NCBI GenBank assembly: GCA_002394465.1
Contig: DGTU01000033.1
Location: 1 to 5,593 of the forward strand
DNA length: 5,593 nt
Direction: 5' to 3'
DNA from: Treponema sp. UBA4328
Lineage (GTDB): Bacteria; Spirochaetota; Spirochaetia; Treponematales; Treponemataceae
Shown here: positions 1 through 5,593 of the stretch, one piece after another
Position numbering within the stretch: position 1 is the first letter of the stretch
Layout: every line of letters starts with the position of its first letter
The notes under the pieces: generated by a model
The model's database searches: none
Told to the model about the DNA's origin: nothing
Seen by the model: only the letters and a program-made list of their open reading frames with translations
Position numbers and translations under genes: made by a program

Positions 1-1
1 T

Positions 2-1804
2 GACGGGAAGGCTGTAATCAGGACCTGTGATTCCTTTACGACGGAAACAGGTGATGTTCTTATCGCATGGTATGATTCAAAGAGCCAGGGACTTTTTGTA
101 AAGAAAAATTCCGGTAAAGCAGAACGCGTACTGAATGCTTCAGGGATTTTTGCAGTATGTTTTTCATCTGACGGAAAGGCCCTGAATATCGGCCGCTATG
201 CCGTAAAGGATAACGTCAAAATCGAACGTGGTGTGTATAACCTTGAAAAAAAATCCTATAAACGGATTGATGCTTCCCTGCAGGAAAGTAAATCTGACAA
301 AATAAAATATTCATTTCATGCACTCGATGATGAAACTATAAAAGCATTCTGGATTGAAAAGGACGGGCTTGATTTTTCAATTGTTCTTTCGGGACTTGAG
401 CAGAAACGTTTTTCCTTCGCTTCTATCGGAGAAAAAAACGGAATAATCATACATGACCTGCATTTCGAATCAGGAAACGGCGGATACCTGAGCTTTACCT
501 TTGCCTGGTGTGAACTTGGAAAGGCGTTTGACTCTCTCGGAAGGGCAGGAAGGCTTGTCTATGATAAGGAAACTGAAAAGTGCACTGTTTTCCTTCAGAA
601 CTCTGACGTTTCTCCGGGAATAAATGATTTTTTCAGCGCAGGCGGCAAATGGTACGCTGTCATTCAGAAATATGAAGAAGCTCCGCTTTGCGTCGCTGAC
701 ATGAACTGTTTTTCTTTTGATGAATATGAACTTGAACCTTCCGAACCTGAAGAAAAAAATGTTTACGTTCAGATGCCAGAAAAATCAGTTAAAACTGCGT
801 ATAACCCGTTCAGATATTACCTTAAGGGCTTAAGGCTGCCTGCAGGAACTGCCGGGATTTATGATTCAGATTTTAATGAACTTGATACGGCCTCCCTCGG
901 GCTTACATATATAACTTCAAATCCATGGGGAGATAAAATCCTTACGCTTTCAGGCGGATACAGTCCTGCTGAAGAGATGACGGCATTTTCTGTTCAGTTC
1001 AGCGGGGGAAATGACTCATTTGCATATAATATGAATGCACAGTATGGATTTGACGTAAGTTCCGCAAGAAAACAGTCTTTTTCATCGCTTGAATGTACAA
1101 AGTATCTCTACCGCGGCCTCGTATCGGCATTCGGCCTTAAGGCTGCAGGAAAGTTTTTCTATGAGGACAGAAAAATAAAATCCGCCCGGATTGAAGAAAA
1201 GGCTTTTGATTCAAGGCTGTATCTGTTCGCTTCGACTGTTCATAAGACAAAGCCTGAGCCTTATTATTATTCAGGAATCGTATTCATGCCCTTTGCGGAT
1301 GCAAGGAGAAACGAGAGAAACAGGGCAGATTCTTCAGCCGGTTTTAATGCGAACTATTTGAATGCCGGTTTTGACCTTGAACTTGATGTAAGCCTGCTGA
1401 TTCCCGTCGTGTTTCACGCGTCGCTCTTTCCGGAGAAGAACTATTTCTGTTCATTTTCTTCAACGGTGCTTCTGCATGATTTTGAAATTCAGAAAGGAAT
1501 TCCTTTTATTTCGCTGTATTTTGACAGGATTCTTCTGACATCATCTTATTATTCATACTTTAAGTATTCGTCTTCTGAGTATTTTGACATACAGAAAACT
1601 TCTGAAATTGCATCAAAACTTACAGAAGATGATTACCGGGATGAGGTGAAGCTGAGCCTGAAACTCGTTAATTCTTTAAATTTCGGCTATTTTGCTGACA
1701 GTTCAAGCCAGTTCACGGTTGATTTTTCTTACAGATACAGGCCTCATTGCGATAAAAATAAGGAAAAGTCTGTGTTTAGCATATCAACTGTAATTGCGTA
1801 CTAA
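2..1804 (+). CDS. Predicted beta-propeller and outer-membrane beta-barrel protein, C-terminal part (5' partial)
   Basis: The reading frame is open from the window's left edge to the TAA at 1802-1804, giving 600 visible codons, so the true start lies upstream. An in-frame GTG at 233 is internal: the coding frame continues through it and no good Shine-Dalgarno precedes it. Early visible residues (about 54-65) read FSSDGKALNIGR, resembling a TolB-like PD40 propeller blade, and the first 240 or so residues look like short beta strands. An acidic Glu/Pro linker (about 240-252) follows. From about residue 267 (YNPFRYYLKGLRLP) to the end, alternating aromatic and polar strands suggest a membrane barrel, and the protein ends in an aromatic residue (VIAY), as many outer-membrane proteins do. 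Propeller plus surface-antigen-like barrel is a known architecture; the role here is unknown. It may be simply a neighbour of the flagellar genes. The fold is inferred by eye. Confidence is high for the gene, moderate for the architecture. Confidence 0.75.
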   Translation, partial: DGKAVIRTCDSFTTETGDVLIAWYDSKSQGLFVKKNSGKAERVLNASGIFAVCFSSDGKALNIGRYAVKDNVKIERGVYNLEKKSYKRIDASLQESKSDKIKYSFHALDDETIKAFWIEKDGLDFSIVLSGLEQKRFSFASIGEKNGIIIHDLHFESGNGGYLSFTFAWCELGKAFDSLGRAGRLVYDKETEKCTVFLQNSDVSPGINDFFSAGGKWYAVIQKYEEAPLCVADMNCFSFDEYELEPSEPEEKNVYVQMPEKSVKTAYNPFRYYLKGLRLPAGTAGIYDSDFNELDTASLGLTYITSNPWGDKILTLSGGYSPAEEMTAFSVQFSGGNDSFAYNMNAQYGFDVSSARKQSFSSLECTKYLYRGLVSAFGLKAAGKFFYEDRKIKSARIEEKAFDSRLYLFASTVHKTKPEPYYYSGIVFMPFADARRNERNRADSSAGFNANYLNAGFDLELDVSLLIPVVFHASLFPEKNYFCSFSSTVLLHDFEIQKGIPFISLYFDRILLTSSYYSYFKYSSSEYFDIQKTSEIASKLTEDDYRDEVKLSLKLVNSLNFGYFADSSSQFTVDFSYRYRPHCDKNKEKSVFSISTVIAY

Positions 1805-1822
1805 AAAAAAATGGTGTAAAAT
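1794..1822 (+). promoter_or_regulatory. Weak sigma-70-like promoter candidate before flbB
   Basis: TAAAAT at 1817-1822 matches five of six bases of the -10 consensus. TTGCGT at 1794-1799 matches three of six of the -35 consensus, with a 17-base spacer. The -35 box lies inside the end of the preceding gene. The 45-base gap (1805-1849) is AT-rich, so chance matches are likely. It would give flbB a start independent of the barrel gene, but read-through from upstream is equally possible. No hairpin terminator is visible in the gap. Confidence 0.25.
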
Positions 1823-1849
1823 TATAAAAAGTAGTTTTGCGAGGGGAAA

Positions 1850-2491
1850 ATGGCACGTAAAAAAGGTTCATTCGGCAAATCAGTTGCACTTCTTTTTCTG
1901 ATTTTTATTATTCTTGCGGGCGGAACATTCCTGCTTCATTATCTTGGAATTATTCATTCAAATACGCTTCTTAAATTTATGGGAATGTTCGGATATGAAT
2001 CTACTACTACCCGGGCAGAAACCCTGTCTGATCCTGTAACTGATGATCTTGATGAAATCCGTTATCAGAAAAAAGAGGAGAGCTTTGAGATTCAGCGTCA
2101 GGAACTTGCGGCTGACAGGCTTGCACTTGAAACTGAAAAAAAAGAAGTCGAAGCCCTTATCCAGCAGCTTAATGAAGAAAAACGCTCCCTTGAAGAACAG
2201 CAGCAGACTCTTGAAAACGAAGTCCGTAAAAATAATGACAGACGGGCAAACCTCGAAAAAATTACGAATTATCTTGCAAATATGCCTCCGAAAACAGCCG
2301 TTGAACAGCTTCTGCCGATGGATGATCAGGATATAATTGACATTCTTCGCATGGAAGATGAGATGGCGGCAGTTGCAAAAAGCGCTTCACTTTCATCTGT
2401 ATGGCTGATGACCATGACTCAGAACGGTGAAGGAAAGCGTGCTGCCCGTATTGAAGGCAAAATGAAAAACAAACCTGAAACACTCGAATAA
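1850..2491 (+). CDS. flbB: FlbB-like periplasmic flagellar collar protein
   Basis: This encodes 213 residues. A short basic N-terminus (MARKKGSFGK) is followed by one hydrophobic segment at about 11-35, predicting an inner-membrane anchor with the rest in the periplasm. Residues about 68-138 are rich in Glu, Lys, Gln and Leu with heptad spacing and should form a long coiled coil. Residues about 142-205 (LANMPPKTAVEQLL and DDQDIIDILRMED) resemble the MgtE-N/MotE-like helical domain. This order matches spirochete FlbB, which in Borrelia is a collar protein needed for periplasmic flagellar assembly and lies just before the fliK-flgD-flgE genes; the same position is seen here. The start has GAGGGG at 1841-1846 just upstream. 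It precedes fliK by 54 bases. An alternative is a MotE-type motility chaperone, which shares the architecture, but genomic position favours FlbB. The name rests on architecture and synteny, not a database match. Confidence 0.8.
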   Translation: MARKKGSFGKSVALLFLIFIILAGGTFLLHYLGIIHSNTLLKFMGMFGYESTTTRAETLSDPVTDDLDEIRYQKKEESFEIQRQELAADRLALETEKKEVEALIQQLNEEKRSLEEQQQTLENEVRKNNDRRANLEKITNYLANMPPKTAVEQLLPMDDQDIIDILRMEDEMAAVAKSASLSSVWLMTMTQNGEGKRAARIEGKMKNKPETLE

Positions 2492-2498
2492 TTTTTCT

Positions 2499-2525
2499 TA
2501 ACTCGAAAGGGCAATTCTCCGATAT
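2499..2525 (+). promoter_or_regulatory. Sigma-28-like (FliA) promoter candidate before fliK
   Basis: TCCGATAT at 2518-2525 matches six of eight bases of the sigma-28 -10 consensus GCCGATAA, including the CCGAT core. Exactly 15 bases upstream, TAAC at 2499-2502 matches three of four bases of the TAAA -35 core; bases beyond that core match poorly. A start would be expected near 2531-2533, giving a very short leader for fliK. A transcript start upstream of tap1 (fliK) has been reported for treponemes, which makes a promoter here plausible, but I am not certain of the sigma class reported. The match is by eye only. Confidence 0.45.
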
Positions 2526-2545
2526 TCAAATTGGAGGCGTTGCCC
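2509..2545 (+). promoter_or_regulatory. RNA hairpin sequestering the fliK ribosome binding site
   Basis: GGGCAA at 2509-2514 is perfectly complementary to TTGCCC at 2540-2545, which touches the fliK ATG at 2546. Inside it, CTCC at 2517-2520 pairs with GGAG at 2533-2536, the core of the Shine-Dalgarno, and G-U, A-U and U-A pairs (2521-2523 with 2530-2532) extend this inner helix to a six-base loop (ATTCAA). The helices are separated by a 2x3 internal loop (TT against GCG). In total about 13 pairs are possible. There is no following T tract, so it is not an intrinsic terminator. It should reduce fliK translation when folded. The pairing is read directly from the sequence; the regulatory role is inference. 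Confidence 0.6.
2533..2537 (+). promoter_or_regulatory. Shine-Dalgarno of fliK (decides the start)
   Basis: GGAGG lies eight bases before the ATG at 2546, the ideal arrangement. A longer frame could begin at TTG 2531, but that codon overlaps this site and has no ribosome binding site of its own. The ATG at 2546 is therefore chosen. Confidence 0.88.
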
Positions 2546-3910
2546 ATGCAGCAAATTCAGTCATATTCATATGTTCAGCCGGCTTCTCAGGAGTATGGTG
2601 GAAATGACGTTGATGTAACAAAGACAGGTGATAACACATTCCTCGAACTTTTAAAATCAATGGCTCGTCCGTCAGAGAATGATGCGCCCGTTCAGAAATC
2701 AGAACAGCCTGTAAAAAAAGAGCAGGTTGCTGAAAAAGAAACTGAACTTAATGAAAAAGATGAAGAAATCCCTGAAGATGAAAATAACGTAAAGAAAGAT
2801 TCTGATCTGGAAAACAGTTATTCCAGGGTTCTTCTGTATCAAAGCAGTTCAGAGGATGAACAGAATCAGATAACGGTCATCAAAGAAATTTCTCATGAAG
2901 ACACTGATGCTTCAGAAAAATTAAGCAGAATTACTGAAGATGTATCTGAAAAAGACCTTGAGTGGCTTCTTGCGACGGAAAAAAGAGTTCCATCAGAAAA
3001 AAATGATGAAATCGATGAAGAACTTTCTGCACTGATTGAAAACGCAGGCGAGTTCATTCCGGGCAATGAAACTGATGAAGAGCAGCTTGATAAGGCTCAG
3101 CGTCTTGTAATTTCTGATCCGCAGAAATTTCTTGAAAATACCCGTTCTGCTGATGAAGTTTCTTTTTCAAAAGATTTAAAGGACTACAAAAAGTCAGATG
3201 ATACTCTTCGGGTAAAAGATTCAGCCGGAAAAAAAGAACTGAAATTTACGGTTCATGATTTCAGGACAAATAAAGCTGATAACAGAATCACGGCAGATGA
3301 AAAGGCTGCAACAAAAGTTCAGGGTAAAGACCTAAACCTTTCATACAGGAGAACTGGTGAAAATCAGATTCAAGTTACCATGGACCTTTCAAATCAGGCC
3401 AGGGAAAACATTACCTCTTCATCTTCACAGGCAGCCGGAGCGCAGGGAAGTACATTCCAGAGCATGCTTTCAAATGCCGTCAGTGCAAATGCGGAAAATT
3501 TCGTTAAGGCCGGTTCAATTATCCTGAAAGATAATAATGCCGGACAGATAAACATGGTACTACGCCCGGAAAGTCTTGGAAATGTAAAGATTAGTCTTTC
3601 ACTTTCCGATAAGGTTATTACGGGACAGATAACCGTTCAATCGCAGGAAGCTTATGAAGCCATGCGTGAGAACCTTGATTCGTTAAAACAGGCGTTTATC
3701 AGCAGCGGTTTTGATGCAGGAGAGTTCAATTTGAACTTTGCCGGACAGCAGAACTTTGCTGATAACGGACAGAACCCGTCTCGTCAGGACAGTTCTTTTT
3801 TTGCAGAACGCATTTATGGTGATTTTGCCGGTGCAGCAGAAAGTGCAGAAAGAGAAGGTGAGGGCGTCTATATGAGCGGGAATATATCGGCTGTTAATAT
3901 CGTAGCTTAG
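2546..3910 (+). CDS. fliK: Flagellar hook-length control protein FliK (treponemal Tap1)
   Basis: This encodes 454 residues from ATG 2546. FliK is exported through the flagellar type III apparatus, measures the hook, and its C-terminal domain acts on FlhB to switch export from hook to filament substrates. The C-terminal region at about 320-400 has the Flg_hook signature: LRPESLGNVKISLSL at 339-353, then a helix-rich YEAMRENLDSLKQAFISSGF stretch. The N-terminal 40 residues are polar (Gln/Ser/Tyr-rich), suiting an unfolded export signal. Residues about 45-185 are strongly acidic with many Glu, Asp and Lys, and the middle (about 185-300) is Ser/Asn/Lys-rich; divergent low-complexity N-terminal ruler regions are usual for FliK. 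A short tail (about 405-454) follows the conserved domain. It lies 17 bases before flgD, consistent with one operon. Translation may be restrained by the hairpin at 2509-2545. In treponemes this locus was first named tap1. Confidence 0.87.
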   Translation: MQQIQSYSYVQPASQEYGGNDVDVTKTGDNTFLELLKSMARPSENDAPVQKSEQPVKKEQVAEKETELNEKDEEIPEDENNVKKDSDLENSYSRVLLYQSSSEDEQNQITVIKEISHEDTDASEKLSRITEDVSEKDLEWLLATEKRVPSEKNDEIDEELSALIENAGEFIPGNETDEEQLDKAQRLVISDPQKFLENTRSADEVSFSKDLKDYKKSDDTLRVKDSAGKKELKFTVHDFRTNKADNRITADEKAATKVQGKDLNLSYRRTGENQIQVTMDLSNQARENITSSSSQAAGAQGSTFQSMLSNAVSANAENFVKAGSIILKDNNAGQINMVLRPESLGNVKISLSLSDKVITGQITVQSQEAYEAMRENLDSLKQAFISSGFDAGEFNLNFAGQQNFADNGQNPSRQDSSFFAERIYGDFAGAAESAEREGEGVYMSGNISAVNIVA

Positions 3911-3927
3911 GGAGAAAGAGGAGTTTT

Positions 3928-4386
3928 ATGGCAGGAAATGTTATAAACACACAGATGAGTGCTGCTGACAAGTTCAAAAATGATCTTGAAGTAGATGCTT
4001 ACAACAAAAAGCTGGATGCAGAACTTCGTGAAGGCAGAAAAAGCAATCATGAACTTGGAAAGGATGATTTCCTTAAGATTCTGATTGCACAGATGTCAAA
4101 TCAGGATCCTACAAGTCCGATGGAAAATACTGAGTTCATTGCACAGATGGCACAGTTCTCTTCTCTCGAGCAGATGAAAAATATGAGCCAGAATTTTGAA
4201 AAACTTGCCGTACTGATGAATTCAACGGAAGCCCAGAATTATCTTGGAAAGACCGTTGACATTGACATCGGTGATACAACGACTACCGGTATGGTAACGG
4301 CAGCAACCAGGGATGCTAAACCCCAGGTTATGGTTAACGGTGCTTATTACGACATGGAGCGTATCAAGACCGTTTACGGAATGTAA
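3928..4386 (+). CDS. flgD: Flagellar hook capping protein FlgD
   Basis: This encodes 152 residues. FlgD sits at the tip of the growing hook and guides folding of FlgE subunits, then is lost when the hook is complete. The family core is at residues 43-86, beginning LGKDDFLKILIAQMSNQDP and continuing through PMENTEFIAQMAQFSSLEQM, a near-textbook match. A compact beta-rich C-terminus starts at LGKTVDIDIGD (about 106-116) and ends at KTVYGM. Enterobacterial FlgD is about 230 residues; this one lacks room for the additional FnIII-like domain between the two parts of the C-terminal Tudor-like region, and I believe short FlgD is usual in spirochetes. The start is supported by AGAGGAG at 3917-3923, close to the ATG. 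It lies 17 bases after fliK and 27 before flgE. Confidence 0.94.
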   Translation: MAGNVINTQMSAADKFKNDLEVDAYNKKLDAELREGRKSNHELGKDDFLKILIAQMSNQDPTSPMENTEFIAQMAQFSSLEQMKNMSQNFEKLAVLMNSTEAQNYLGKTVDIDIGDTTTTGMVTAATRDAKPQVMVNGAYYDMERIKTVYGM

Positions 4387-4400
4387 AAGAGCATAAAAAA

Positions 4401-4405
4401 GAGGA
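4401..4405 (+). promoter_or_regulatory. Shine-Dalgarno of flgE (supports the first of two ATGs)
   Basis: GAGGA lies nine... eight to nine bases before ATG 4414 and about twelve before the adjacent ATG 4417. Spacing favours 4414, so the protein starts Met-Met-Arg. This start also places the cross-linking residues at the numbering used for T. denticola FlgE. Confidence 0.7.
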
Positions 4406-4413
4406 ATAAGCAT

Positions 4414-5593
4414 ATGATGAGATCACTTTATTCTGGTGTTTCAGGTTTGCAGAATCACCAGACACGAATGGACGTTATCGGTAACAACGTTGCCAACGTT
4501 AACACAACAGGTTTTAAGCGCGGTCGCGTCAACTTTCAGGACATGATCAGCCAGCAGATGGCAGGTGCTGCAAAACCAACTGAAGAAATTGGTGGCGTTA
4601 ACCCTAAGGAAGTCGGACTTGGTATGACTGTAGCAGCAATTGATACTGTATTTACACAGGGAAACCTTCAGTCAACAGGTATTTCAACTGATATTGCAAT
4701 TCAGGGTAACGGATTCTTCCTCGAGAAGAGCGGCGAAAAATCTTACTATACCCGTGCCGGTGCTTTCTCGCTTGACCGTGACGGAACCCTTGTAAATCCT
4801 TCAAACGGATTCAGGGTACAGGGATGGATGGCCCGCGATCTGAACGGCGAACAGATTATTCAGACTGCTGCAACTCCTACAGATCTCGTAATTCCGGTTG
4901 GTTCAAAAGATCCGGCAAAGGAAACTACAAACGTAAACTTTGCATGTAACCTTGATAAAAATACTCCGCTTATTCCTGAAAATGGTGCATCTCCGAATGA
5001 CATAGCAAAAGGAACCTGGAATACAGAATTCAAGATTTACGACAGCTTCGGAAATACACATATGCTTTCAGTAAACTTCACAAAAGCTCCTGTTCAGGGT
5101 AACCCGAACCGCTGGCGTGCTGAAGTTGTAATTGATCCGGATAATGCTGATTTTACACAGACACGTGTCGGACTTAATTCAACTGACGGTCAGAGAAACT
5201 TTTTCTACGTAAACTTTGATAATTACGGATGTCTTGCAGGCGTAGAAGATTCGTCAAATGCAATATCAAATCCGGAAGGTGAAGTTGTAATTCAGGCATC
5301 ATATACTGTTCCGAATGCAAACCCGGTTACAGATCCTGAAGGAAACGTACGTGACTACCGCCAGACAATGAACATTAACCTTGGAACAATCGGAAGCATG
5401 GTTAACACAGTAACTCAGAGTGCTTCACAGAGTTCTACAAAAGCCTTCTCTCAGGACGGCTATACACTCGGATATCTTGAAAACTTCAAGATTGATGCAA
5501 GCGGCGTAATCACAGGTGTTTATTCAAACGGTTCTACAAGAACAATTGGTCAGATTGCAATGGCTTCATTTACAAACCAGGGCGGTCTTGAAA
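4414..5593 (+). CDS. flgE: Flagellar hook protein FlgE (3' partial)
   Basis: The frame runs from ATG 4414 to the right edge without a stop, showing 393 complete codons. FlgE polymerises into the hook, the flexible joint between motor and filament; in spirochetes it lies in the periplasm. The N-terminal rod/hook motif is clear: MMRSLYSGVSGLQNHQTRMD followed by VIGNNVANVNTTGFKR at about 21-36. Further hook signatures are DIAIQGNGFF (93-102), YYTRAGAFSLDRDG (111-124) and EFKIYDSFGNTH (205-216). The visible end (IGQIAMASFTNQGGLE) matches the start of the conserved C-terminal section, so perhaps 60-90 residues are missing. Lys165 (codon 4906-4908) and Cys178 (codon 4945-4947) coincide with the pair that forms the lysinoalanine cross-link between hook subunits in T. 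denticola. Asparagine is mostly AAC in the N-terminal part, a bias one might expect of a highly expressed gene. It lies 27 bases after flgD in the same operon. Confidence 0.96.
   Translation, partial: MMRSLYSGVSGLQNHQTRMDVIGNNVANVNTTGFKRGRVNFQDMISQQMAGAAKPTEEIGGVNPKEVGLGMTVAAIDTVFTQGNLQSTGISTDIAIQGNGFFLEKSGEKSYYTRAGAFSLDRDGTLVNPSNGFRVQGWMARDLNGEQIIQTAATPTDLVIPVGSKDPAKETTNVNFACNLDKNTPLIPENGASPNDIAKGTWNTEFKIYDSFGNTHMLSVNFTKAPVQGNPNRWRAEVVIDPDNADFTQTRVGLNSTDGQRNFFYVNFDNYGCLAGVEDSSNAISNPEGEVVIQASYTVPNANPVTDPEGNVRDYRQTMNINLGTIGSMVNTVTQSASQSSTKAFSQDGYTLGYLENFKIDASGVITGVYSNGSTRTIGQIAMASFTNQGGLE

Noticed and set aside
233..235. GTG as the start of the first gene
   Set aside because: The same frame is open back to position 2 with propeller-like coding sequence, and no good ribosome binding site precedes the GTG. 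It is an internal valine.
1803..1849. Terminator between the barrel gene and flbB
   Set aside because: The A tract and AT-rich sequence contain no stable inverted repeat followed by T residues on the + strand.
2043..2336. 97-codon + strand frame inside flbB
   Set aside because: It is a shadow of the coiled-coil region: Lys/Ser/Leu-rich by frame shift from Glu/Lys codons, with no domain and no independent context.
2262..2483. 73-codon - strand frame opposite flbB
   Set aside because: It lies antisense inside a well-supported gene, has no recognisable motif and no clear ribosome binding site.
2531..2533. TTG as the start of fliK
   Set aside because: It overlaps the GGAGG Shine-Dalgarno that serves the ATG at 2546 and has no site of its own.
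2509..2545. The inverted repeat as an intrinsic terminator
   Set aside because: No T run follows it; the 3' arm is followed at once by the fliK ATG.
4222..4413. 63-codon - strand frame opposite the end of flgD
   Set aside because: It is antisense to the conserved FlgD C-terminus, with no family resemblance.
1..5593. A novel defence, mobile or CRISPR-type system
   Set aside because: No direct-repeat array, transposase, integrase, toxin-antitoxin pair or tRNA-like sequence is visible; four of five genes fit a known motility operon.

Overview
The window looks like chromosomal DNA from a spirochete, most likely a Treponema. The gene order (FlbB-like gene, fliK, flgD, flgE) matches the start of the treponemal fla operon known as tap1-flgD-flgE. 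The hook protein carries the Lys/Cys pair used by spirochetes to cross-link their hooks. All genes lie on the + strand and base composition is moderate. I cannot name the species.

Layout. Positions 1-1804 hold the 3' part of a long gene for a predicted beta-propeller plus outer-membrane beta-barrel protein. Its true start lies outside the window. A 45-base AT-rich gap follows. Next come flbB (1850-2491), encoding a predicted inner-membrane-anchored periplasmic collar protein of the flagellar motor; fliK (start corrected to 2546, end 3910), encoding hook-length control; flgD (3928-4386), encoding the hook cap; and flgE (4414 to the window edge), encoding the hook. flgE is open at its 3' end.

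The last four genes serve one process, building the periplasmic flagellum. FlbB helps organise the collar around the motor, FlgD caps the growing hook, FlgE polymerises beneath it, and FliK measures hook length and switches export from hook to filament proteins. Gaps of 17 to 54 bases on one strand fit co-transcription. In known treponemes the operon continues with flbD/orf4, motA, motB, fliL and fliM.

The most notable unexplained structure is the 54-base gap between flbB and fliK. It holds a long interrupted inverted repeat (2509-2545) that would pair the fliK Shine-Dalgarno sequence and end directly against the ATG. The same stretch holds a sigma-28-like promoter candidate with correct spacing (2499-2525). 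The predicted transcript start lies inside the hairpin, so RNA from this promoter would lack the 5' arm while read-through RNA from flbB would contain it. This suggests fliK translation may depend on which promoter made the message. I see no CRISPR array, tRNA, rRNA, insertion sequence or novel defence-type system.
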